Origin: Bacteroidota bacterium
GTDB lineage: Bacteria > Bacteroidota > Bacteroidia > Chitinophagales > Chitinophagaceae
Length of the DNA: 37,771 nt
Direction: 5' to 3'
Assembly: GCA_013288745.1 (NCBI GenBank)
Contig: JABDBG010000011.1
Location: 5,761 to 43,531, forward strand
Shown here: positions 17,649 through 26,081 of the stretch, in pieces
How positions within the stretch are numbered: position 1 is the stretch's first letter
Layout of the letters: each line of letters opens with the position of its first letter
Notes under the pieces: model-generated
What the model saw: only the letters and a program-made list of their open reading frames with translations
Told to the model about the DNA's origin: nothing
The model's database searches: none
Made by a program: the position numbers and the translations under genes

Positions 17649-17780
17649 TCAATAATGATGGTAACGATGATACCTGTCGTGATGATCATGATGGTGATGG
17701 TCATGCCAACGTTGGCCAAAAGATGTTGCCGACATAAATAGGCAAACTACCACCATCGCTACAAATGCTTTTAGTTTCAT
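17649..17780 (-). CDS. Small secreted histidine-rich peptide (43 residues)
   Basis: ATG at 17780, TGA at 17651-17649. Residues 1-22 are a clean Sec signal (MKLKAFVAMVVVCLFMSATS, cleavage near FG|Q). The mature part is about 20 residues and contains ten histidines with Asp, Arg and Tyr, for example WHDHHHHDHH and YHRYHHY. Such a composition would bind Zn, Ni or Cu, so a periplasmic or secreted metal-binding or buffering peptide is inferred. It was found by reading the stretch between the HTH gene terminator and the DUF421 gene. A signal peptide followed at once by a His block and then a terminator argues for a real gene. It is 90 bp downstream of the DUF421 stop on the same strand. Confidence 0.72.
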   Translation of the reverse strand: MKLKAFVAMVVVCLFMSATSFGQRWHDHHHHDHHDRYHRYHHY

Positions 17781-17870
17781 AATAATAAGTTGTGCTGTTA
17801 TAAAATAATTTAATTAATTAGCTATTGCATTTATCAAGCCAGCTTTTTAAAAGTTGTACAATTCTTATAA

Positions 17871-18365
17871 TTAGTAAGTTTTTTTAATTGCGCTTATCTC
17901 TCCATTGCGTTCAATGATGATTTTAGCTATCCTATCCAGTTGATCTGTTAATGCAGATTTTCTTACTCCTTGCATAATATCTTCTTCGCATACTAATGCT
18001 TTGTCCATATTTTCTTTGATGAAATTGCCATTTTCAAAAAGAACTATTTTTTTGCCTTCAATAAGGTTTGCGAAGTATCTGGAATGAACGATCATCCAGC
18101 CAAAAGACCGGTGTATCAAAACAATTAATAAAGAAGCTATAACGACCGGCAAAAAAGCTGATGCACCTACAATAGCACGACCTAAAACAGTTCCTAATAA
18201 TATTACGATAATATTGTCCAAAGGCGTCCGTACACCAAAGGAACGTCTGCCGGATATCCTGATTAAAACAAGTGTAAATAAAAAGATGATCAGGCTCCTG
18301 CTACACATTTGCAGGCAATTAAGATCTTTCCCTTCGCCGAAAAGTTTTAAAATTATTTCTGCCAT
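17871..18365 (-). CDS. DUF421 (YetF-type) membrane protein
   Basis: The 164-residue protein has three N-terminal membrane helices (about 24-39, 49-66, 69-88) with the family signature RISGRRSFG and TPLDNIIVILLGTVLGRAI. A small cytoplasmic domain follows, with KKIVLFENGNFIKENM and the C-terminal KSALTDQLDRIAKIIIERNG. DUF421 proteins are widespread; some are sporulation or stress proteins in Bacillus, and the biochemical role is unknown. It starts 7 bp after the amine oxidase stop, so they form an operon. Confidence 0.9.
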   Translation of the reverse strand: MAEIILKLFGEGKDLNCLQMCSRSLIIFLFTLVLIRISGRRSFGVRTPLDNIIVILLGTVLGRAIVGASAFLPVVIASLLIVLIHRSFGWMIVHSRYFANLIEGKKIVLFENGNFIKENMDKALVCEEDIMQGVRKSALTDQLDRIAKIIIERNGEISAIKKTY

Positions 18366-18372
18366 TATGATA

Positions 18373-19638
18373 TTATTTTAATCCGAGAATATCTTTTGCA
18401 ACATCCCTGCCAGTTGTTAATGCAGCTTCTACTGTTCCGGGAGACTCGCCTTCGTAAATACCTTCGCCCGCAAAAAATAAAGTCTGTTCAACGCCTTGCC
18501 TCAGCAGTTTTCTGGCGGCAGAAGTTTGTGTGGTTGCAAAAGAATAAGCTCCTAAGCTGTAGGCATCTTTTGCCCAATCAACTATTTTATATGCTTTCAA
18601 TTTGGCTTTTAACAGATCATACTCTGTTGAAAAAATATTGGCTAAAGATTCAAGTGCCATTTTAACGATCGTACTTTCTTTAGCGTTTATTAATTCTTTT
18701 GCATTAGGGCCGCCTAGCCACCCGGTAAGCATAGAGCTTTTATTAGGAATTTGTGTCCACCAGGTTGGCACTTTCTGATCACTGATAATAAAAGCAATTT
18801 GTTTAGCTCTTTGTTCCCAGAACGGGTCATCGAACTGTAAGAAAATTTTTATCACAGAACCAAAACCTATTTGGGCGGCGGCAGCTTTCTGTTCCCGGAT
18901 AGCCGGTTTAAATTTTATGGCATTGGCATCTTGCAGGATACTTAGAGGAACTGTAATGATCACTTTGTTCGCTTCGAATATTTTACCAGAACCAGTCGAA
19001 ATTTTTACGGTATCATTTTCCCAATCTATTTTTGTTGCTGCGCAGGAAGTATATATCACTGCGCCTTTCTTTTTACATTCCTGTGCCAGGTATTGAACCA
19101 GCATATGATACCCTCCATCAATGCGGTATTGGTCTTCTTCTTCATTCATCCATTCATCTCTTAAAGCAATGGTGCTGGCTGTATGTATATCTGCTAGGTC
19201 AAAGCCTTCTGCATAGCGTCTCACATTAGTTCTTAGTGATTCATATTGCTCTTCTGTAAAGTATTTGTCTAAAAAATGAGCGATCGTAATATCGATCTTT
19301 ACTTCTTTCATTTTTTTCATCAACAGATCCCAATTAGGTATTGGATCATCCGGAGAATTCCATTGTCCGTTCTTTACAAATACCCTTTCTTCTCCTATCG
19401 GATGAAAATTGATCTTAGCCTTTTTTAATAATTGTTGGGTCAACGGCAGATCACCATGAATGAATTCTGCACCCGCTTCAACAGCTGTGTCGAATTTTAC
19501 ATCTAACAAAGTGTTCACTCTTCCACCCAACCTTTCGTTTGCTTCTATCAATATTACCTCAATTCCTTTTTCGGATAGTTCCTTTGCTGCCATTAAGCCG
19601 GACATACCGCCGCCTATTACGATTACCTTTTCTTTCAT
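18373..19638 (-). CDS. Flavin-containing amine oxidase (monoamine oxidase family)
   Basis: The 421-residue protein begins with the FAD-binding motif VIVIGGGMSGL and the flavin ribose/diphosphate segment IEANERLGGRV. It ends with LFFAGEGIYEGESPGTVEAAL, the C-terminal FAD contact of the amine oxidase family. No signal peptide is seen. The family oxidises primary or secondary amines (monoamines, polyamines, amino acids) to imines with release of hydrogen peroxide; the substrate is not evident. The gene is 51 bp downstream of the sensor kinase and 7 bp upstream of DUF421, so it may be part of the same transcript as the YfiR-type signalling operon. Confidence 0.9.
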   Translation of the reverse strand: MKEKVIVIGGGMSGLMAAKELSEKGIEVILIEANERLGGRVNTLLDVKFDTAVEAGAEFIHGDLPLTQQLLKKAKINFHPIGEERVFVKNGQWNSPDDPIPNWDLLMKKMKEVKIDITIAHFLDKYFTEEQYESLRTNVRRYAEGFDLADIHTASTIALRDEWMNEEEDQYRIDGGYHMLVQYLAQECKKKGAVIYTSCAATKIDWENDTVKISTGSGKIFEANKVIITVPLSILQDANAIKFKPAIREQKAAAAQIGFGSVIKIFLQFDDPFWEQRAKQIAFIISDQKVPTWWTQIPNKSSMLTGWLGGPNAKELINAKESTIVKMALESLANIFSTEYDLLKAKLKAYKIVDWAKDAYSLGAYSFATTQTSAARKLLRQGVEQTLFFAGEGIYEGESPGTVEAALTTGRDVAKDILGLK

Positions 19639-19689
19639 TTATGCTTTTATTGAGTGATAGAAAAAACTATTCCAAAAATACAGGGAGTA

Positions 19690-21060
19690 TTAGTTATAGA
19701 CAGGTAGTTCAAAATAAAATATTGAGCCGCTGCCTTCACGGCTCTCTACCCAAATTCTTCCGTTGTGTCTTTTTATAATTTGGGCGCAAATATATAAGCC
19801 TAAGCCGAATCCGGAGATACCCGAATCCTTTTCTTTAGAGCGATAGAAACGATCAAATATTTTTTCATGATCAGACAGTGGTAACCCTACGCCAAAATCC
19901 TGTACGCTCACCGTTATTTTTGAAGCAGTTCGCAAAGTATGTACAAAGATCTTTTCTCCCTTCGGGGAATATTTAATAGCGTTCGATAAAAGATTAATGA
20001 TCACCTGCTCTATCCTGTTTTTATCTGCAAATACAATAGAGTTAGCCATGGCGCCATCTCTTAAAATAATATGTGTGGTAGTACTTATCTGCGCTTCCTG
20101 TACACATTCATCTATCAGTTTATCAATGTCCAACTCTTTAATATCTAGCTGCAATTGTCCTGCTTGAATTTTAGATACATCCAACAAGTCGTAAATAAGG
20201 CTCTGTAATTTGTTGATACTGTTCAGCGCTTTATTAATGAATAATTTATTCTGCTGATCCTGCTCAATACTGTTGAGTAATTCTAAAAAGCCTTTCGCAC
20301 TTGTTAAAGGTGTTTTTAATTCATGACTGGCAATACCGATGAACTCATCTTTTTTCTGATTGCTTTGTATGATCTGATCCATGAGGTTATTGAACTCCAA
20401 AGAAAGAATGCCGATCTCATCTGTACCTTCAACAGGAACCTGCCTGGTGTAATTTTCATTTCGCCTCACTTCTTTCATCACTTTTACAAGCGATAACAAA
20501 GGCTTTGAAATATATTGTTGATTGATAACGGCAAAGAGAAAAGCAAGCGCAACACCAAGCAATAACAATACGGCAGCGATCTGAAATTTCTGACTTTTAA
20601 TTTGTTCAAGCTGTGATAACTCAACTTTCAGGCATACCGTACCAAACAACTCGTTGCTTTTATAAATGTTTTTATAAACATACAGGTAATCATCATCAAA
20701 CTTATAACTATCAGAAAAAGGGCCATAAAACAAGTATGGCTCAATACCTTGCTTTGTGGCGGAAGCAAAAAGGTTTCCGGTCTTATCGAAAATACTGGCA
20801 CTCACAATATCTTCCTGTACTCTTTCGAGGTTAGATAAATTTTTTGTGGCGGCATCGTTATCCAAAAATTGAATAGCGGAGATACTATTGGTACCTGTAA
20901 CCTGTGCAATGGAAGTTATGTTCCTTAGTTCACGTTCTTTGTATCCTTTAATATCCGAAATAACAAATGCAGCAAAGCAAAGTCCCAACACAAGCATAGC
21001 AGTAATTACCTGCATCCATATCAGCTTGTTCCTTATTGAGATATTGCGAATGTTGAGCAT
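19690..21060 (-). CDS. Sensor histidine kinase with CHASE8-type periplasmic domain
   Basis: The 456-residue kinase has a membrane helix at about 12-33, a periplasmic sensor (about 35-155), a second helix (about 157-178), HAMP (180-230), HisKA with the phospho-accepting His246 in ASHELKTPL, and a HATPase domain with NLLSNAIKYS, DFGVGL and GFGLGLYI. The periplasmic region, with TNSISAIQFLDNDAATKNLS and VSASIFDKTGNLFA, looks like CHASE8, the sensor of the diguanylate cyclase YfiN. It lies 16 bp after the YfiR-like gene, so YfiR is its probable periplasmic regulator. The cognate receiver is probably the single-domain regulator at the head of the operon. Confidence 0.9.
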   Translation of the reverse strand: MLNIRNISIRNKLIWMQVITAMLVLGLCFAAFVISDIKGYKERELRNITSIAQVTGTNSISAIQFLDNDAATKNLSNLERVQEDIVSASIFDKTGNLFASATKQGIEPYLFYGPFSDSYKFDDDYLYVYKNIYKSNELFGTVCLKVELSQLEQIKSQKFQIAAVLLLLGVALAFLFAVINQQYISKPLLSLVKVMKEVRRNENYTRQVPVEGTDEIGILSLEFNNLMDQIIQSNQKKDEFIGIASHELKTPLTSAKGFLELLNSIEQDQQNKLFINKALNSINKLQSLIYDLLDVSKIQAGQLQLDIKELDIDKLIDECVQEAQISTTTHIILRDGAMANSIVFADKNRIEQVIINLLSNAIKYSPKGEKIFVHTLRTASKITVSVQDFGVGLPLSDHEKIFDRFYRSKEKDSGISGFGLGLYICAQIIKRHNGRIWVESREGSGSIFYFELPVYN

Positions 21061-21076
21061 TCTTTATTTATATTTT

Positions 21077-21619
21077 TTATGGTGTATTCACAACTATAGC
21101 GTGCTGCAATAATTGTGAACTTATTTTTAAGCCTGATATGGTAGCAGCACTTGGATTGATCTCGAATTTTAATTTATTATCTGAGATCAGAAAATTTACA
21201 TGCGCACCTTTTGCACAGGCATCCGTTTGCTCTGCCACTATTAATATTGGTTTATCGCCCATTTTTGAGACCGCCATTTCAACGTCTTGTTTATTGCTGC
21301 CGGAGATAAAAAGTATCTGGCAACCCGCAATGTCACTTATATTATCGTATTGTTTTATTACGATACGTTTGCCTTGTGCTTTTTTCTGTTTGGCAATTTC
21401 AATTAACGGATCCGTAATTCCCGATTTCCCTAAAATAGCGATCGTAAAATCTCCCGTTTGTATACCGCTGCTTCCCCAATCTATATAATCGGTGAAACGA
21501 TATAAAAAGGCAGCTTTCAAAATATATTCTTCTGTATTAGATTGTGAAGGCATAAAAGCGGAACCTACAACAAAAGATATTGCTGCAACAAAAAGGATGA
21601 TATGTTTTTTGATCGTCAT
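21077..21619 (-). CDS. YfiR-like periplasmic protein (DUF4154)
   Basis: A 180-residue protein is obtained from the ATG at 21619. The frame extends to 21724, but that would run 98 bp into the TonB receptor gene, and the Met chosen starts a signal peptide (MTIKKHIILFVAAISFVVGS). The mature part shows the DUF4154 layout: YILKAAFLYRFTDYIDWG, FTIAILGKS, the CQILFISGS strand and the C-terminal NFLISDNKLKFEINPSAA. In Pseudomonas, YfiR binds the CHASE8 region of YfiN and represses it. Here the neighbour is a CHASE8 histidine kinase. It sits 7 bp after the receptor gene and 16 bp before the kinase gene, so all three are co-transcribed. Confidence 0.88.
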   Translation of the reverse strand: MTIKKHIILFVAAISFVVGSAFMPSQSNTEEYILKAAFLYRFTDYIDWGSSGIQTGDFTIAILGKSGITDPLIEIAKQKKAQGKRIVIKQYDNISDIAGCQILFISGSNKQDVEMAVSKMGDKPILIVAEQTDACAKGAHVNFLISDNKLKFEINPSAATISGLKISSQLLQHAIVVNTP

Positions 21620-21626
21620 CAACGTA

Positions 21627-23774
21627 TTATAGATCAATATTTGCTTTGAATAAAAATGTTCTTCCGGGTTGTTCAAGTACTGTTGAATAAATATTACCAT
21701 CCGCCGTACGGAATCCCGGATCAAGCCATGTTACATTAAATACATTACGAACTTCAAAGGTGAAGGACACACCAGTATTTCTTATTCTTCCTGAATTAAG
21801 TGTCCAGTTTGTAAGAAAGTATCCTGCTACAGGGCCATAAGGATCGGTTAAAGGTACTTGACGTTGCCCTACATAATTTCCCGAAAGACTCATGGAGAAT
21901 GGATCATCCGGCATATGTAATGTAATGCCTGCATTTCCTTTTATTCTTGCAACACCTGATACAAAACGGCTTACACCTGTTATAAGATTTTCTCCTTTCG
22001 TATCCTGCCAGGTAAGATTTACAAAACCCGTGACAGTTTTTGATAAGCTGATATCACTGCTGAATTCTAATCCGTTAACAATGATGCGGCCGGGATTTTT
22101 ATTCACAGTAAGACCCGATAGATTGCTCAGTACAATTACGTCCGTTAGATAATTATCAAAAAGGTTCAGCTGTAATCTTATTTTTTTAGATGGAGAAGAA
22201 TAAATACCATCTACTTCAAAGGTTCTTATTTTTTCGGTATTGAGCGTAAAATTAAGCGATGCCTGATGTATCTCTAAATTAGATGGAGCACGAAATGCTT
22301 TGCCGTACTGGAACTTGAAAGTGAACACATCATTCGGCTGGTTAACAATAACAACTCTCGGACTAAACGTATTTCCAAAATAACTGTTATAATCATCTCT
22401 TCCACCGAGCGTTAAAGTGGTTTTACCCAGAAAATTAGCATTGTATATATACTGCAAAAAGCTTCCTATGTTATAACGTATATCATCCAGTCTTGGCAGA
22501 AAGGAAGTATTATAATTAACGACAGTATCCTTACCATTAAAAACGCGGACATCATTAAGATCAAGCGTTGTTCTGCGAGCACCCTGTTCTACGTTATCAC
22601 GGTAAAAATCTGCACCCAATGTAAAATGATGTTGAACAAAAGGAGAAAAATTAGCAGAAAGTTCTCCCGCAATACGATCAGAAAAACTGGTCACGTTCTC
22701 CCGTAGCAATTCGTTCCCATTGTGCAAGATCGGCGAGTTTACGGTTATGTATAAATAAGAATCTGCCGCTGTGCCCGTTTCCCTGTAAACAAGCCTTCCT
22801 AAAAGATCCAAATGCCTGTTTGCTTTGTACTCTTCCTGTATAAAGCCTGTGCGCAAATAAGATTCTTGCAGACCCGGCTTTTGGCCATTGAAATTCCTCG
22901 CTAGTATTCCCGTAGTATCTGTATTACCGTTCCCCTGATCGGGCAGGCCCAAATAAACTGTCGGACTATTTGAATAAGTACCCCAGCCCATCGGCGTTAC
23001 ATATTCACGATAACCAATACTTGCTTTTGAATTAAGGGACAAATAACTTACTATACCATTGAATGAATGCGCATGATCTACAAAAGATGCATGATACTGC
23101 GGATCCCGGTTACTAAATACCGGCCCATCAGTGTTATACATGGTGCCGGCTAGTGAATACTCATAATGTGCTTTCTTTTCGCCGGCGCTTATTTTGTAAA
23201 AAGTAGTATTAAAAGTGGCTCCTCCTGCTTCGGCATGAACGCCATGAATGTCTTCTCCCTTTTTAGTGATGATATTAATTATACCACCAAATGCATTAGC
23301 ACCATATAAAGCTGAGGCCGGGCCCCAGATGATCTCAATACGTTGTACATTTTGCAAGCTATAAGCAGGGCCGGCCATATCATTACTACCCAGTATATTG
23401 TTTTCCACTATCCCGTCGATCATAAATAATGCCCTTAGATTTTCTGCACCGTACATACCCCTGAAATAAAACAATGTTGGTGCATATCCATTCACATGTA
23501 TCATATCGATTCCCGGAACATCACGCAATGCATCTTCCAGTTGTTCGTATCCTCTGTCTGCAATTTGTTTCGCTGTAATAACAGTAATGGTAGATGGGGC
23601 CTCATCAGTTGTTTGTACATAACCCGTTGCTGTTACAACATGCTGCACTTGTACATCCATTAGTTTATCTAAAGAAAGATCAGCCAATGCAACTACCTCT
23701 TTACTTGTGTCTTGCGCCTGTACATAACAACAGTATAATAAAAACAGGATTACCGTAAAAATTTTACTTCTCAT
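21627..23774 (-). CDS. TonB-dependent receptor of the YfiR-associated type
   Basis: The 715-residue outer-membrane receptor has a signal peptide (residues 1-20, YVQA|Q), the short leader LADLSLDKLMDVQV, a plug domain (about 50-165, with TITVITAKQIADRGYEQLED and DALRDVPGID) and a 22-strand-type barrel to the C-terminus. There is no N-terminal carboxypeptidase-like domain, so it is not of the SusC class. The LSLxxLMxVxV leader is typical of receptors found in operons with YfiR/DUF4154 proteins and sensor kinases. The ligand is unknown. It may sense or import a signal that is passed through YfiR to the kinase (inference). It is 51 bp after the response regulator gene. Confidence 0.92.
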   Translation of the reverse strand: MRSKIFTVILFLLYCCYVQAQDTSKEVVALADLSLDKLMDVQVQHVVTATGYVQTTDEAPSTITVITAKQIADRGYEQLEDALRDVPGIDMIHVNGYAPTLFYFRGMYGAENLRALFMIDGIVENNILGSNDMAGPAYSLQNVQRIEIIWGPASALYGANAFGGIINIITKKGEDIHGVHAEAGGATFNTTFYKISAGEKKAHYEYSLAGTMYNTDGPVFSNRDPQYHASFVDHAHSFNGIVSYLSLNSKASIGYREYVTPMGWGTYSNSPTVYLGLPDQGNGNTDTTGILARNFNGQKPGLQESYLRTGFIQEEYKANRHLDLLGRLVYRETGTAADSYLYITVNSPILHNGNELLRENVTSFSDRIAGELSANFSPFVQHHFTLGADFYRDNVEQGARRTTLDLNDVRVFNGKDTVVNYNTSFLPRLDDIRYNIGSFLQYIYNANFLGKTTLTLGGRDDYNSYFGNTFSPRVVIVNQPNDVFTFKFQYGKAFRAPSNLEIHQASLNFTLNTEKIRTFEVDGIYSSPSKKIRLQLNLFDNYLTDVIVLSNLSGLTVNKNPGRIIVNGLEFSSDISLSKTVTGFVNLTWQDTKGENLITGVSRFVSGVARIKGNAGITLHMPDDPFSMSLSGNYVGQRQVPLTDPYGPVAGYFLTNWTLNSGRIRNTGVSFTFEVRNVFNVTWLDPGFRTADGNIYSTVLEQPGRTFLFKANIDL

Positions 23775-23825
23775 ACGTATAAATTGAGTGATGGTATCTA
23801 AAGCTATTGCTTAGTCTGCAATTGG

Positions 23826-24215
23826 TTACTCACTTATTGAATTAAATAAAATATTGTGTACTTTATTTAATAAATATAGCATTTCAAAAGGTTTAGGAAT
23901 ACAATCTTGCGCATGGTATTGAGTTGTTATTTCTTTTATACCTGAATTGGCCGATATAAATACGACAGGGATATTTTTCATGAGATCATTTTCTTTTAAG
24001 CGGGCGCAAACTTCTCTTCCGTCAACTTCCGTCATCCAGATATCTAATAATATCAGGTCCGGGAAATCGTGGTCGTAATCAAAAATGTCATTTGCATTTG
24101 GGGTAGCGTGTACGGTATAGCCTTTAGTCTGCAACATCAATTGAAGGATGCTTAAGATATCAGCATCGTCATCTGCAATAAATATTTTCTTTTCAGCATT
24201 CGTCGCAATGGACAT
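23826..24215 (-). CDS. Single-domain response regulator, operon head
   Basis: The 129-residue protein is a lone receiver domain with acidic pocket Asp15-Asp16-Asp17, phospho-acceptor Asp58 (LILLDIWM), switch serine in VVFISAN and lysine in IPKPF. No output domain is present. It is the first gene of the run leading into the TonB receptor, YfiR-like protein and CHASE8 kinase, and is probably the partner of that kinase. Output must pass to another protein, for example through a phosphorelay or by binding a target. Confidence 0.93.
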   Translation of the reverse strand: MSIATNAEKKIFIADDDADILSILQLMLQTKGYTVHATPNANDIFDYDHDFPDLILLDIWMTEVDGREVCARLKENDLMKNIPVVFISANSGIKEITTQYHAQDCIPKPFEMLYLLNKVHNILFNSISE

Positions 24216-24491
24216 AAAGACTTGGTTTATTATAATGATTTGGGCAATAATTCTATGTTCATAATGGGTAAATAATTCCCCATCACGTTCGAAAGAGATC
24301 GGTTCTTCTGTTCACGTATTAGTAGCATCGGTTAGTGTATTAGACGGTAAATAGTGAAATTGGCATATGTCAGGTTCCATTATCATGTCATAACAAGCTA
24401 TAATTCACAACATTAATGCCAATTAAATGTGATAATCGGTGCAATAAATAAAGGTGGCACAGTATTCCTCCTATCTACATAAACAAATAAA

Positions 24492-24932
24492 ATGAAATTG
24501 ATACAATTAAGCAAACCCACGAGGATATTTTTACCTTTTTTGGCAATATTGATGCTGTTAACGTTTGGTTCCTGCTCCAGAAGAGAAAACTTTCAGCTAT
24601 CCACCGTTACTCCTGCGGCAAGGGGGTTTGTAAAAATAAAAAAGGATCGAAACAACGATTACAATATCAAAATAAAGATATCGGATCTGGCTGAAGTGGT
24701 AAGACTTCAACCACCAGCGAACACTTATGTGATATGGCTGGTTGCAAGTGATAGCTCTGTAAAAAATATCGGTCAAATAAAAAGCTCCAGAGGAACGTTC
24801 TCTAAAAATCTAAAAGGTTATTTTGAGACGGTCTCATCAGTTAACCCAAAGAAGATATTTATTACAGCTGAAACGGATGGAACAGTTCAGTATCCGGGTA
24901 TAGAAACGATACTAACGACGAACAACTTTTAA
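24492..24932 (+). CDS. Small lipoprotein of unknown function
   Basis: The 146-residue protein has a signal with a lipobox-like end LLTFGSC (Cys28). The mature part is compact and beta-rich. The stretch PANTYVIWLVASD followed by GQIKSSRGTFSKNL recalls the C-terminal extracytoplasmic domain of RskA-type anti-sigma factors, but no zinc-finger or sigma-binding part is present, so that resemblance is only to the fold. It lies divergent to the response regulator operon (276 bp apart) and upstream of the OmpA-type lipoprotein on the same strand. Confidence 0.75.
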   Translation: MKLIQLSKPTRIFLPFLAILMLLTFGSCSRRENFQLSTVTPAARGFVKIKKDRNNDYNIKIKISDLAEVVRLQPPANTYVIWLVASDSSVKNIGQIKSSRGTFSKNLKGYFETVSSVNPKKIFITAETDGTVQYPGIETILTTNNF

Positions 24933-24992
24933 ATAAAACGTTAAAGCTTTTAATAAAAAAAATATTCGCTCAATGGTATTAAGATACTTCAA

Positions 24993-25000
24993 TATTTTTG
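24993..25000 (+). promoter_or_regulatory. Possible -7 element of the OmpA lipoprotein promoter
   Basis: TATTTTTG matches the Bacteroidota -7 consensus TAnnTTTG exactly and would give a leader of about 30 bases before ATG 25037. No convincing TTTG -33 element is seen at the right spacing, so this stays tentative. Confidence 0.3.
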
Positions 25001-25036
25001 TTGTACCAATTAAACGTCAACCCAAAATCTAATCAT

Positions 25037-25891
25037 ATGCGCATTAAAAATTTAATACTGATCGTTGCTTTACCCGCTGTTCTTTTTTCTTGTGTGAGTA
25101 CAAAAAAATATAAAGACTCTCAAGCTAAATATGATGAACTGAACAGAGAATATAATGCATTGGCAAAAAACTGTGATAGTAATCTTACTGCTTTAAAAGC
25201 GAAAGGAGTATTGGATGATTCAACCATCGGATCACTCAATAATCAGCTTGCTTCCTTAAAAGGAAATAACAGCCAGGCAATGGAACAATTGCAAAACCTT
25301 TCTGTTATAACCGACGCACAGGCACAGAGCATACAAAGATCACTGGATAGTCTTGGTGCAAAAGATAGTTATATCCATAATTTAGAATCTGCCCTTGCAC
25401 GCAAAGATTCTATGAATGCCGCATTGGTTCAGAACCTGAAAGGCGTAATTGGAAATTTAAATGACAAGGATATTAATGTGAAGATCGATAAAGGCGTTAT
25501 CTATATAGATATTTCTGATAAGCTATTATTTAAAAGCGGTAGTTATGATGTAACGGATCAGGCTAAAACAGTTTTAGGAAAAGTGGCACTGGTATTAAAA
25601 AATCAACCCGATATTGAATTTATGGTAGAGGGCCATACTGATAACAAACCTTTTGAAAGAGGACTTTTATTGGATAACTGGGACCTGAGTGTTAAGAGAG
25701 CTACATCGGTAGTGCGTATCTTGCAAAATAAATATGGTTTAGATGCAACACGTATTTCTGCAAGTGGCCGTGGTGAATATCTTCCTATTGCATCTAATGC
25801 TACAGAAGAAGGACGTGCAGCTAACAGGCGCACACGTATCATCATCTTACCACAATTAGATCAGTTTTTTAAATTACTACAGAAGAAATAA
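25037..25891 (+). CDS. OmpA-family peptidoglycan-binding lipoprotein
   Basis: A 284-residue protein is obtained from the ATG at 25037. An upstream TTG at 24998 is in frame, but the lipoprotein signal MRIKNLILIVALPAVLFSC (Cys19) fixes the start. A coiled-coil region (about 25-140) follows, then an OmpA C-terminal domain (about 150-275) with LLFKSGSYDV, EGHTDNKPF, NWDLSVKRATSVV, ISASGRGEYLP and NRRTRIIIL. The domain binds diaminopimelate of peptidoglycan, so the protein links the outer membrane to the wall. Its layout is like that of YfiB, which sequesters YfiR in Pseudomonas; the YfiR-like operon begins 822 bp away on the opposite strand. This link is inference, because OmpA lipoproteins are common. 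A terminator follows. Confidence 0.92.
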   Translation: MRIKNLILIVALPAVLFSCVSTKKYKDSQAKYDELNREYNALAKNCDSNLTALKAKGVLDDSTIGSLNNQLASLKGNNSQAMEQLQNLSVITDAQAQSIQRSLDSLGAKDSYIHNLESALARKDSMNAALVQNLKGVIGNLNDKDINVKIDKGVIYIDISDKLLFKSGSYDVTDQAKTVLGKVALVLKNQPDIEFMVEGHTDNKPFERGLLLDNWDLSVKRATSVVRILQNKYGLDATRISASGRGEYLPIASNATEEGRAANRRTRIIILPQLDQFFKLLQKK

Positions 25892-25912
25892 AAATATAAA
25901 CGACCAATCTTT

Positions 25913-25947
25913 ATAGAGTAGCAAAAAATGCTGCTCTATTTTTTTTT
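25913..25947 (+). terminator. Intrinsic terminator after the OmpA lipoprotein gene
   Basis: An 11-bp stem with one G-U pair (25913-25923 with 25929-25939) and an A5 loop is followed by nine T residues. Confidence 0.92.
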
Positions 25948-26081
25948 GCCTGAAATCCGGTTGACCTTAAAAAATAAGGATACAATTCTTTCAAAAAAAG
26001 GGCTTTTATCCAAAAGTTAACATTGGTTACAATGATTTTATATTAATTTACTGTTATTAAATCATTACTAAATAACACAAA

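Noticed and set aside
21620..21724. N-terminal extension of the YfiR-like protein
   Set aside because: It would run into the TonB receptor gene and bury the signal peptide; ATG 21619 starts a normal signal.
24998..25036. TTG start for the OmpA lipoprotein
   Set aside because: The lipoprotein signal begins at ATG 25037, and the TTG lies in the putative -7 promoter element.
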